A DNA stretch of 64,000 nucleotides from Ceratodon purpureus (Eukaryota > Streptophyta > Bryopsida > Pseudoditrichales > Ditrichaceae), in contig CM026428.1 of NCBI GenBank assembly GCA_014871385.1, positions 3,918,624-3,982,623 of the forward strand. Direction: 5' to 3'. Both the position numbers and the translations under genes were made by a program. Within the stretch, counting starts at the first letter, position 1. Every line of letters starts with the position of its first letter. Below, in pieces: positions 45,902 to 57,255 of the stretch. The notes below the pieces were generated by a model, which ran no database searches, had not been told where the DNA came from, and saw only the letters and a program-made list of their open reading frames with translations.

Positions 45902-48673
45902 TTTGAAAGCAAATAAAATAGAGCACAAATAATCATCACCTATATTTGGTGTATTAAGTATAATGGAGCAAATAATAAGTTGCTCTTGAAACCAGTCAGT
46001 CAATTTTTTACTACAAATTCCATGTCACTCCTTGTTTAAGGGTTTACGAAGATGAACTACTCTCATATCCAATGCATTATGTTGTTGGATTATGAGCAAA
46101 TAGTTCTTGATCTCAAATTGTTATAGTATCCAAATTTCAGACATTTCACTTTGAAGAGCCATGTATTTTTCATCTAGAGTTCAATTACAATGAGTTTTCT
46201 TGGCTTTAAATTTGATTTAATTTTCGAGTCTAATGTATGTGGTAATAATCTCATCTCCAATAAAAAAATGCTCTCAAGTTTTGGCAAGTATTTGAATTTT
46301 TAATAAAAAATTTAAATTAGAAAAAGAAACCTATAATGATGTTGTTTAATTCAACAAATGTTACTATCCTTCTTAGCTTTAATAAAATTGAGAAAAATTG
46401 GTCCAAAAAATTTATAATAGATATAGTATATATGAAATTAAAGAAGAGAGAATGAAAATAATACTCATAAAGAGCAATCATACATTAGTATTTCGTTCAT
46501 TCAATCCATCATAAATCACTCTGACGCTACAATCAATTAAGTAGTTCTAGCTACAAAAATACAATAAAAACACCTAGAATATTACAATGTTGGTATTTCC
46601 ATATTAATTTAGATTATTACAATGCTAACATTATTAATATACTATTACAATGCTAATTTTCTACATTATCTCCCATTATATATAATAATACCATAAAATA
46701 TTACAATGCTAGTATTCTATCTGATGTTATGTTATTGGATACCAGCCCCTTGCAATAAACCTCGACCTCGTCTAAATGACAAGGTTGGCCCTGTCTCTCC
46801 TCTTTCCCTCTCTTAATGTTTCCGATTTTTGGGGCCTGCGACCTCCGTCTAGTAAATTTGATGTTTTTTGGAACCATAGACCACATATTAGTCTAAGGGG
46901 GCCATCACATTAAGACCAAATTAATGTGGGGTGTTTTATAAGAATATGAATAAATATCTTATATTTTTTGTAAACAACCACTCTTAAGTATTGGCTATTG
47001 CATGAATATTGTAGAGGTATCATCCAAGTATCGCATATTTTATTTTGGTTTTTAGTTGAAAACTTTTTATATCAATCATTTTTTTGGTAAAATTAGTTGA
47101 CCAATTTGTAACTAGCCGCGGGTTTATCTCGCTCGTTGGTTAAGGGCCTCTTTACACTAGTGACCAAGGGCCGTGGCCAAGGTAAAATCTGCAATATGAT
47201 TGGAAGAGAAGAGCCGGCGGATTCGAGTACACTTTACACTAGCCATAAAAGGAGGAAGTGACCAAGAAGGAAAACGGATGAGAAAATGACATGGAATTCT
47301 ACATGTCCAGAAATGGATAAGGTTTCATAGTCACCCGGACAATGCGGCGAGACCACCAAAAGAGGTTCTCTGGCCACAATATCCGGGGACCAAGAGCTGA
47401 AAAATGGAAGAACCAATGGAATTTTTTTTTAATAACAATTTTTTAAACAATGAAAACCAGGACCCTATGAGCGGTTAGTAGCCATTCTAAGCGACTAAAA
47501 AATCCATAAAAATTTACAGAAATGTTCAAAAAATGAATTTTTTCTGGGATACCTTGACAATAACTTTGTGGAGCACCCAAAAATCATAAATATTTTCTTT
47601 CACAAGTCTAAGTATGCAAACCTGAAATTCGGAGAAATTTGGACGGGAATGTGGTCTACCTTACAACATGAGAGGCCAAATTGAGGCTCCAAAACGTGAG
47701 CCCCACTCAGAAGCCAGCCATGAATGAATGACTGAGTCACAGACCAACCCATGAGGTGATGAAACATAAACATGAGCATGAGCATGAACAGGAACATGAA
47801 CATGCCATGCTGAGGCCATGCAAGTGCGCAGCAGAAGCAGAATGAGCAGAATGAGCAGAAACAGAAGCAGAAGAATCCTCTCACTCCAGGTTGCCAAGGA
47901 TCTGCAATCACTGCACTCGAGCAACCAGGCATGGCCACCGATCTCACGCGCTGCGCCTGCGCCTGCCCATGCCCATGCGCATGCGCGTCCCGAGGATTGC
48001 CGTGCCCCGGAAGCCAATGCCAATCCCTCCCTCCAGGAGGACCACCACGCCACCACCATCAATATTTGGGCACCACTCCATGACTGCACTGCACTGCACT
48101 TCTGGTGAGTCTCTGCCCTCCCCTCCTGCTATGTATGTTGATGTCATGTGATGATTCATTGGAGCACTTGTTCATGAGAATTTGATCTGTGATGTGGGTT
48201 TGTTAGGACTGTTGTGATGGGTTTGTTTGTTTGCGATTTTTTGCTGTTGTTTTGAGAAGTGGGTTTGGTTTTTTGTAGCATGATAATGGCGAGGGGATGT
48301 GTGGAGGGGTTTGAGGTGGTGTAGCGGACTCTTTTGTGTTGTGAAGTATACTGGTGGAGCGCGAGGAGGATCACGGCGTGCTGTGCGAGCATCGAATTTG
48401 GTGTATGTGACCTAATTTGGGGTGTAACAGGTTAGGCGAGGTTAGTTGTGTTTTTGGGTACTTTCTTTTAAGTTTGGAGTGGGCACGTTGTGTTATCTAC
48501 TCGTTGGTTATTGGGTGCATTTGTTGCTGCTTTGATGGAGTTTAGGGCAGAGTGGTGGAAGGGTAGGGTTGAGAGTTTAGCCCCTGCATTTGATTTCAGG
48601 GTTTGAAAGGGAGTGGATGTTGATGTTTTGTTGGAATTGCATGTGACGGCAGTGTGATTGGCGAGAGGGGGCG
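45902..48673. other. Spacer and ELMO-gene upstream region
   Basis: No gene to about 47700. From 47760 to 47880 there are hexamer-like repeats (GAGCAT, GAAGCA, GAATGAGCA), then GC-rich DNA. CTTCTG followed by GTGAGTCTC at about 48104 looks like the donor of a 5'-UTR intron ending before 48674. Confidence 0.4.
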
Positions 48674-49624
48674 ATGAATCCGGGAGGCTCTTTGCGGAGG
48701 AGAATACACCATGAGGATGTTGGAGGGCGGAAGTATGACCGGGAGGAGTCATCAGCAGTCGATGGTTTGAGCGAGCCTCTGTTAGGTCATCGCAGCAGTG
48801 ACGACGATGACGATCGTGAGTGGAGGGAGACGAGGAGAGAGGAGCAAGTGTGGGCACATAATGTGTCCAAACTCCTGGCGCAGTGGGCGCAGTGGTTCTC
48901 CACGGTGGTGGTAGCGGGTGGTTTCCGGGTGGGCAACAATTTGTTCATGGCGGTACTTGGTCGCCAAGCCAATGGCGCTGACAAGCCTGAATACCACCTC
49001 TCTCCTGTTCAAGAAGGGCGGTTGGAGAAGCTTCAGCAACGCCTTGGGGTGGCTTTCGATGGATCGTTGCCCCAGCATCAGGATGCTTTGAAAGACCTGT
49101 GGAAGGCAGCGTTTCCAGGCAGAGTCATGCCAGGACTTGTATCACCTCAGTGGAAGGAAATGGGTTGGCAAGGCAATGACCCTTCTACTGATTTCAGAGG
49201 AGGAGGATTTATCTCGCTGGAGAACCTGCTCTTTTTTGCGCACATATTTCCAGCAGTGTTTCAGAGATTGTTGCATAAAGAAGAAGGAAAAAGAGCGGAG
49301 TGGGAGTATCCGTTTGCTGTTGGGGGGCTCAACATCACCTTCATGCTCATACAACTGCTCGATCTCCGTGCAGCAAAGCCCAGTTCGTCTTCAGTGACGA
49401 CATTTTTTAACATCTTGGCTACGGATGAAGATGCCTTTGACATGCTGTATTGTGTAGCATTCCAGATGCTGGATGCACAGTGGTTAGCATTAGGGGCTTC
49501 CTACATGGAGTTCAACGTCGTTCTGCAAGCCACTCGGGCGCAGCTCGAGAAAGAATTGGCATTGGAGGATGTAGATCGTGTTGAAGACCTTCCGTCTTAC
49601 ATTGCTCTTGTGAATTCCACATGA
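48674..49624 (+). CDS. ELMO/CED-12 domain protein
   Basis: One uninterrupted exon encodes 316 aa from ATG 48674. Residues 1-60 are polar and acidic with a DDDD run. The ELMO domain spans roughly residues 105-290: LSPVQEGRLEKLQQRLGVAF, LKDLWKAAFPG, WKEMGWQGNDPSTDFRGGGF (the hallmark W-x4-WQ-x-xDP-x-TDFRGGG), ISLENLLFFA, VGGLNITFMLIQLLDLR and FDMLYCVAFQMLDAQW. Plant ELMO proteins have been linked to small-GTPase signalling and to cell-wall/pectin adhesion functions; animal ELMO domains act as scaffolds or as Arl2 GAPs. Which applies here is not shown by the sequence. A plausible 5'-UTR intron lies upstream. Confidence 0.93.
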   Translation: MNPGGSLRRRIHHEDVGGRKYDREESSAVDGLSEPLLGHRSSDDDDDREWRETRREEQVWAHNVSKLLAQWAQWFSTVVVAGGFRVGNNLFMAVLGRQANGADKPEYHLSPVQEGRLEKLQQRLGVAFDGSLPQHQDALKDLWKAAFPGRVMPGLVSPQWKEMGWQGNDPSTDFRGGGFISLENLLFFAHIFPAVFQRLLHKEEGKRAEWEYPFAVGGLNITFMLIQLLDLRAAKPSSSSVTTFFNILATDEDAFDMLYCVAFQMLDAQWLALGASYMEFNVVLQATRAQLEKELALEDVDRVEDLPSYIALVNST

Positions 49625-52600
49625 TTCAGTCATGTTCTGTATCACTATTGAAGACATTTGTAACAATTTTCTTTCTGTCCCTTACGGGATTCTCTACCAA
49701 GGTCAATGTCTGGCCATGCTTTTCTTCAAAGTAGTGGCTGTTGTCTTATTGGTGTTGTTAGGTCAAGCAACAAGGTACCAGTATCACTTTCTTGGATTCG
49801 TTGCACTATAGTTGGTGAAATTGTTTGTATCTCTGGATGATAGTTCTTGAAATCTTCAGAGAGAAGTTTTGGTTCCTTTATTTAATTATTGATGTCTTTT
49901 TTCCAGAACTGCGTCAATTTCTGCAGTCCTTTCCTCAAATTCTTTGAGAACCAGATTAAAACTGTCGTAGAGGTTGCCTGAAGCACTGATTTCTACAGCT
50001 ATTGCTTACTGGTACTTATCCTGTTTTGGTTGACATGTGCACTCGAGATCCTACTTGAAAAGTATTAGAAACAGGCAGACTTGCACAAGTGAAATCACAC
50101 TAGTGGCGTAGCATCTTGTAACTAGGAATGGCTTGAAGCATGACGAGCAGGGTTTCAATGTGCTTTGTTGTAAGCGACTTGCGATATTACTGGTGTTGGT
50201 GAATATCTCTAACCTGCTTGTCATTTCACTGCTACATCTCTGTGTATTGTATCCTAGAGGTGCGGAACTCGTGCTTGTGGGTTTTTATAACTTTTTATAC
50301 TGAACCGTTGCAAGTTAAAAGCCGGGGAATCCCTCGACGAAATGTAGATGGTGAGTGATTTCAGAACCCACAGTCTGGCACCTGCACTAGTACGTTTTAC
50401 GGGAGTAACAAAGCAAAGTCCAACTTCCTGGTGCTTGGTGAATTAGAGCTTCTATTCTCAAGGTATACTTACGCTCATGTTGTTAACCTTCAGTAATGCA
50501 AAGGGATAGCAAGACTTTCTACTTGACCTGAATCCCCACAGACTGTTTCTACCCAGTATTCAGTCAATCTGGCTTGTACTGTACTGTACATGGTTCTTCA
50601 GTGTCAATTAGAGTAATGGCAGGTGGTCATTTGCAGTGCTTACAACTTTAACACCTTTCAATCAGCAAAATTTTACACAAAAGTCATCAGTGAGACCTGA
50701 GCTAAAGATCACAAATGTGGCATGAAAAGAGTACAGATCTCTTCTGGTAGTATCATGGAATTGTGTATCTTGCATCCAATAATATGTAATCTGTTCACAA
50801 ATCATACTTGTTCGATGGCAAAGAATGTGTGCCAGCTTTGCATCCAAATCTTGGGGACCTGCACATATTTTGTTGCAACTCACACCAGTCACACCATTGT
50901 TCATGGGAATTTTATTGCTGTTGATGACCAGCACAGCATGTTATCCAAATCCCTAACACCATCTCCAGCATGTAAACAAGAAGCCTTAGACAGCTACTTT
51001 GATACATCCAACCCTCAGATTCAGATTTAAGATACTGTAGTGCTAATTACCAGATGCACGGACACAGCACAAAGCCACATTCAATGCAACAGCTGGCATG
51101 GCAAGGAGAGAATGTATTCCTCAACCCTGTAACTTAACATGTGGGCATTGGGCACTGGAATACTGCCCACACGGGATCTGCATCCCAATCCCCAATTCCC
51201 AATCCAATATTCCTTGAAATGTGTAGCCACTGCACGCTATCTGGCTGGGTTGCATTTCAGTGAGTCAAGTTCTATGATTCTGCCTTCCAACTTGCAGAAC
51301 TTATCCTAAGGGTGGGCACTCACCCTAAAGTGGCACTGCGAAAGCTTGGAAGACAAAAACTTTGGCTTCTACAGGGAGTAACTGCACTGCTTTGGCCAAA
51401 ATGTTGCTCAATCAACTTGCAGTATTGCATAGTGTGTAGCACGTTCTCTTTGTGAAGAACTTGGTGGTCATCTTGTAGAATTTGACGTACCCCATACAGA
51501 GATACTGTTAAATGTCAACTTTGTCTAAGTAAATTCTCTAAATGGGCGTGTTTAAATACAATTTTCTAAGAAGGGAGTTTGCGAGCATTAACTATGGCAA
51601 GGAATGACAACAATCAATTTTACATGAGACAAAAATACCACACCCATGGCAAAAATATTGATTGAAAAACTTTGAATAGCACATGTACCTTAATGCAATG
51701 TCATTTTAGTAGATAGCACTCTTTATGCATCAATGATTGAACACATTTAACCAAAAAAATCCATAGGGTTCTACAAAGATCCAAAAGACTACCAACTAAG
51801 GTAATCATTTGATTATAGGCCCACTTGACTTCCGAAGCAAAGGGTACTTCAACTTTGTGTCAAGAAATGAGCCGTGCCAACTTCCAAGGAATCAGGTTTG
51901 TGCGGTTAATCTATCATGATAAAATTGCACAACTTATGTGAGGTTGAATCCCTCATGTACAAATTTATTTAGTGCAATATTTCAAGGCTAGATTGGCATT
52001 TTGCATACGGGCTAAAGCAATTCTGGTCGTGAATGCAACGGCAGAAATAGCAACATCAACTCTCTTATGAAACCTCTTTTTCCCATCATCAGTGGTACCG
52101 GTATCATGCCTGGTGATTCAAAGAAACAATGATTTTACAGAAAAAACTCATAATGTTTCAAATAAAATAACCAACGCATTAAATTTCTTTCTCCAGCATG
52201 AGAAGTGAAGAATGAAGAACTTCTGGAGATGATGGAGAATGAGGTTGGCTTATAAATGTTGTGGGAGAATGATGGTCACTTGCCACCTCACCAAGCATTC
52301 TCCCAAGTTGGAGAATATTGTTTAATGTCACACCCGTGTCATCTATGGTTCCTACTACGCCTCTTCTGAACAGCTTCCTGTCCTAAGGGAAGTATGTTTG
52401 GATATGCCAAATCCCAATAGGAGCAAGACGGCATAAGAGCAAGCAGCCGTCCGGACTCTAGCCCGGTGGTCAAGAAACTAGCCCTGCATAGTCTACTAGA
52501 TGACCCATCACAGGCTTTAGTGTCTGTGTCCTTCTCGCTAAGTTAGCCATGGCCACTTTTCAATGAGTGGCCTTATTTCATCTTCTGTATACCAACTTTT

Positions 52601-53593
52601 AACTATTTTTTGTGGGTTCTAGTGTCCTGCAAACTCTTTCTCCATGTCAATGACTTGGAACTGAAGCAGCTATGCTTTGTTTTATTGAGACAGAAATGTA
52701 CTTGTTTTAATCACTGCATGAGAGGACAGTCTCAAAAGTTTGGCCACACCAGCCCTCAGGCACACACTAGTGGAAAATGGCTTCAACTACACTGAACAAG
52801 TACACCGAAAAATCCTTATGGTGTTCATCTAAAACGGGAGCTTCAACGTCATTGGTTGTTAGAATTTTTCGGTGTACACTGTCTGACATCTTCATGGAAT
52901 ATTTTGTTTGTGGCACATATGGGAAATGGGGAACCGTGCGTCCAATGGGAGTCGACCCCGGTATTGGGCGGTTCTAGAGAACTGTTCAATTACCACCCGG
53001 ATTCAATGCATGTTACTTCTACAGTACCCATGTCACTTTTGGTTTTTTTTAACAGAGACTTATTGACGCCGCGGATGAAATCCTGCGGATTGAAAGTGCG
53101 ACTCTGTTGCTACGGGCTGACGTTGATCGGGGGTGTACGCGTGGAAGTCCAGGTGGCGTATTCTCTACTTCGTTAATGTGCAGACGGAATGCTGTTGATG
53201 AAATGTGATTCATTGGCCTTCATTCGTATTTACTCTGTTCGATGAAAGGCAGGTACGACGCTTCCATTGAGTATGGGTTAATAAGTGCTATTTCGGCTAT
53301 ATTGTATTCCAAGTGCAAAACGAAGAGAACCAAGTGGTTTAGTGTAGAGTTCGACGTCCTGGACTCTACGCTTCAAAGGAGCTTCACAGTGGCAGTGTTT
53401 CAAAACGCTCGTGGAATTTGTCCAATACACTCAAAATTCCTTACAGTAAAAACCGTAACAAAGTCTGATCCATACAGCTAACATTCCGAAATGAATTCCG
53501 CTGCATCTACATCTCCTACTCAAAAAAATTTACAGGGAACGACTGCGTTTTTTCTATAACAAAGAAGCAACCGGGTCATGCGAATTCTCAAAG
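49625..53593. other. Long spacer, no gene seen
   Basis: Includes the ELMO 3' UTR. A short inverted repeat of GTACACCGAAAAAT lies at 52800-52876 with arms about 80 bp apart. No conserved protein frame. Confidence 0.4.
52800..52877. repeat. Short inverted repeat, possible mini-MITE
   Basis: GTACACCGAAAAATCC at the left and GAATTTTTCGGTGTAC at the right, separated by about 45 bp. No clear target duplication. Confidence 0.55.
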
Positions 53594-55000
53594 CTATCGT
53601 CGAAGTTGTGCAATTAAGTCCTTTACAGCTTGAAGGTGGTCCAGTTTCCCTTCGAAGACATGGCAGGCGTGGATGTAGCGAGTCTCCTCCTTCGATAGTT
53701 CCTCTGAGAGTCGTTCAACCATTGCCGTCTGGCGCCTCTTCTTGAAGTCCCATCCTGCAAGTCTGGTGGCCGAAGTTTCGATATTGTCCTGCAGAGATTT
53801 ACAAAGACTTTCGCAATTTTTGACAACCGGTTTGCCTTCACGTTTCTGCTCCACAAGCCGCATCTGCGCTTCCTCCAGTGTTGCACCGGCCATGATGTTC
53901 CTTGCGCTCTCCCACTCTCCTATCGTCCTGTTATGATTGTCTCTTTTTTCTATCACCTTGCGCTCGACGTACTTGAGGCGATCCTTCTCACTCTTCAGGC
54001 GTGCACGGCTCTGCTCGAGCTGGTTCAGGGCCTCGTGTCGAGCTTCCATTACTTTGTTTCGCTGAGCGTCAACCACATCCTCAACCATAGACCGAACTTC
54101 GAGCAACCCTCTCATGGCCAAGCACATTAGGTCCTCGTCTATTTCTCCGTTGGGGCAGAGTCGAGTTAGGAAGCCGTCACGTGGAAGAGGGTTGTCCGCA
54201 CGGGTGACAGGGGCTGACACTGCTTCCGAGGGACCCGACCTTCGAAGGCGAACATTCCAATCGGGAGAGGTGTGGACAAGTCCGGAAGCGACTGAGGCTG
54301 TGCGGTGGCTACCTCGTCATCATCTCCCGACATTTCTTCAGGGTCCGTCACAGGAAGCTGCAAATTTTCCATAAAGGAGGATAAGCGACTCATCTGGTAA
54401 AAACAAGCAGTCCCGAAATATTTCACATGATTAATCAATAGCGACAGTTAAAATATCATGCATCAGATAGGAGACAAACTAGCAAGAAAATCAGTTGAAG
54501 TGGCTTGGAAAATGAGCCGAACAGTAAATTACAAGGTGTAAGTGTCATTTACAAAGTCATACCTCGCTATCAGGGCCGGGAGAGACCTTCGTTAGGGGCG
54601 GGAGAGGTTCCTTAATTTCACCATACTCTTCGAGAACGCGAGGTACCCCGGAATGGCTCTGATGGGGGTGGGTTGCCTTATAGGCAAACTCTGCCCAATT
54701 CACATCCAGGCCCACTGCTTCCGCCAGCACTCCACGTGCGAAGTGAAAGGGGAGCACAGCAGTCAGAGGCCACTCGACCTGTAACACACGCCGATGGAGT
54801 TCCCGGATGTACAACTCGTAGTTGGCGTTGCCATGGTTATCGAAGGTGTAGCCGGAGTTCGACTTCGGACCGAAGAAGCTGGCCATCTCCTGTCGGCTCG
54901 GGAGGTACACCGTGGGGGTGACGGTGGGAGTGACACCAAAGTTGCCAAGCCGCATGTACTGCACGAACCAATCGATGGAAGCAGGTTCAGGCGTAGACAT
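53594..55000 (-). CDS. Unrecognised coiled-coil protein
   Basis: Modelled as three exons (55000-54563, 54393-54240, 54144-53594), in phase, 380 aa. Exon 1 from ATG 55000 starts MSTPEPASIDWFVQYMRLGN and is globular in character, with VEWPLTAVLPFHFARGVLAE. Exon 2 (MSRLSSFMENLQLPVTDPEE) is acidic and proline-rich. Exon 3 is a long coiled coil, RSMVEDVVDAQRNKVMEARH, LEQSRARLKSEKDRLKYVER and RLSEELSKEETRYIHACHVF, ending VKDLIAQLRR. I do not recognise the family. The exon 2/3 junction is the weak point: the coding frame changes between 54240 and 54144 and I explain it with an intron of about 95 bp having a CTAAC branch-like motif and GT donor GTCGGG. The alternative is a frameshift, since the exon 3 frame stays open upstream to about 54320. 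Confidence 0.55.
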
Positions 55001-56847
55001 TCTGCACGACGACGAGCGAAGTAATATAGGGGAATTCGCCGTGAGGACGGAAGGAGTCAGAAGGGACCCAAAGAGTATACTCAGAGTACTGCGAGAGGAA
55101 GATGGATGCGGTGATCCCACCGACGATCACAACGATACTAGGCAGCGGTAACTTGGAAAACAACAGTCACATATAAACAGGGCCGAGTCCGCTGGCCGGA
55201 AATGAGATAACAAAAGGCAAGTCCGCTACCACCTCGACATAGCAAATGTTCACGAAAGCAGAAGCAGCATTACAAGAGAGACGAAGCAGAGTTCTACGAC
55301 TGGATTGTAATGGTCACATACCTCGGCCCAATGGGGATTTGTAGCAGACATGGTGACCTAGATCATCAATCGCTGCCAAACTTCATTGCCATGCAGCCAT
55401 GGCCGAATCTGTGAAGATCTCCTCCGCATGCAATTTTAGTACCACCTTGTCAAATCCTGGAATGATGTCTCGAGGTTTAGGGTTTAAGGCTTCAGCCATC
55501 ACGTCTCATACTTGGAGAACTTCAGTTCTGTGATGATGCACAATCATGAGACATCACAATTCCCAGTGAAAGTGGATTCACAAAGAGAAATAGTAAGATA
55601 AGTGATAGCATCACCACAGACGATGACCCCATGCACCATGCAGATGAAATGAACAGAATCGACGAGATGGGTACGGGAAATCGGTGACGTCGCGTCAATC
55701 AGTTCCCATTTCGTTCCCATAAAACCTAGGGAACTGGCTATGTTCTGAACGCATGACCTTACCTAGCATGAGATCCCGGACATTAGTACCGGGTGGTTAA
55801 GGGTATTGAGTAGGGATGGGTATGCATCAGGGTATGGGTATGTCACACCTGGACAGTTGATACATAGGTGTAGTCCCGGGTTTGAAGCGCCTCCGGTCTA
55901 CTGATCACCTCCTTCAAGAATTCGAGCGAGGCCGACGGGGTAAACATCTAAGAGCTCATCCACAGGTCAAACAATACACAAGGCTTCAGCACGATACAAA
56001 TTAATCATTGAAGAATGGCAGATGGCCTCAGCCGATTAGAATGGAAGCCGTCGTTCTTTCTGTAAGGTACATATAACATTGTGGACAGGCAACGAATCGA
56101 CGAGGGAATCAGCAAATTCGATAGACGGAATGTGTACTATCTAAGCCACACTTGCAGGTACTGTGCGATTCAGGGACTACTTCAATAACCGAAGGTGAAA
56201 CTGCCGGCAATTGTATGAGTTCAACCTCTCTGGATCGAGAACAACTGTCCACAGGAAATGTCTACAAAGAGATGCAAGCTATGCAGCATATTCGACTTTG
56301 ACATTACGGACAATATATCTAGGTATCTCGCGAATCCACATAAACAGCGCAGTGCAATTCAAGGACAGACAGGAGCTTAATGAATATACGAAGTGCTTAA
56401 GCGAAGTGGGAAAGGGATTCACCAGTAGTGGAAGAGTATCATGAAAATAGATAGAAAAAGTAGGCAAAGGCAACAATAATAAAACCATTACAGAATAGAA
56501 AACGTCAACATACCAACACTAGGACAATCCGAAAGCTCAAGGTTGACGCTGCCAGGAGGTTGCTCAATGCCATTACGCACTGCCATGTAAAATACTGCCC
56601 TTGCTATGTCTCTCCTAACCAGGGTTGTCTATTCGGACGGACATGGGCAAAATTTCCGGACATAGACGGACGGACGGACGGACAGACCGGTCGGTCCCCG
56701 GACATAATCGGACATTGAGGGGAGGAGGAAAATTACTAAGTTAGTTTTTTTTTTTTACAACTTACCTATAGGGGAAACATATTGATGACATGGACAACGA
56801 ACGATGACGGGGAATTCCACATATGCAAAAGGGGTGCCAGCATGTGT
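55001..56847. other. Spacer, no gene seen
   Basis: Presumed promoter of the minus-strand coiled-coil gene and spacer. At 56665-56690 there is a short GGAC tetranucleotide tract (ACGGACGGACGGACGGACAG). Confidence 0.4.
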
Positions 56848-57003
56848 AGGGGGCGAGAGCGGGTACAGGGGGGGGCGCGAGCGGGTTCAGGGGGGGCGCG
56901 AGCGGGTTCAAGGGGGGGCGCGAGCGGGTTCAGGGGGAATGGGCGCGAGCGGGTTCAAGGGGGGGCGCGAGCGGGTTCAGGGGGGGGCGCGAGCGGGTTT
57001 CTC
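56848..57003. repeat. G-rich minisatellite, block 1 (3' side of RING gene)
   Basis: About seven units of GGGGCGCGAGCGGGTTCA with variable G runs. The strand reading G-rich is plus. It ends about 250 bp beyond the stop codon of the RING gene. The open frames across it are artefacts of the repeat. Confidence 0.92.
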
Positions 57004-57255
57004 GTGCGGCCCATTTTGTAGATAGTAAATTTTTGACAATGCAAAAAAACCTAACATTTTCATCAGAATAATATATTGGGGCTAAGCGCAATGACAAATG
57101 TGTAAATTCAGATACTCGTGAGCCAAAATACATGGACTTTGCAATGTTGTATACATTTATGAAAGTAAAAGCATTTCATTACCAATTCAAACCAAAACAT
57201 TACAAAAACTGTAGTATATGAAAACTAGTCACTTAGTACTAAGTTGTAACTATTC

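Noticed and set aside
56782-57025. Gly/Arg-rich open frames over the G-rich minisatellite
   Set aside because: They follow from the repeat unit alone, with no unique sequence and no initiation context; the same kind of frame appears over the other blocks.
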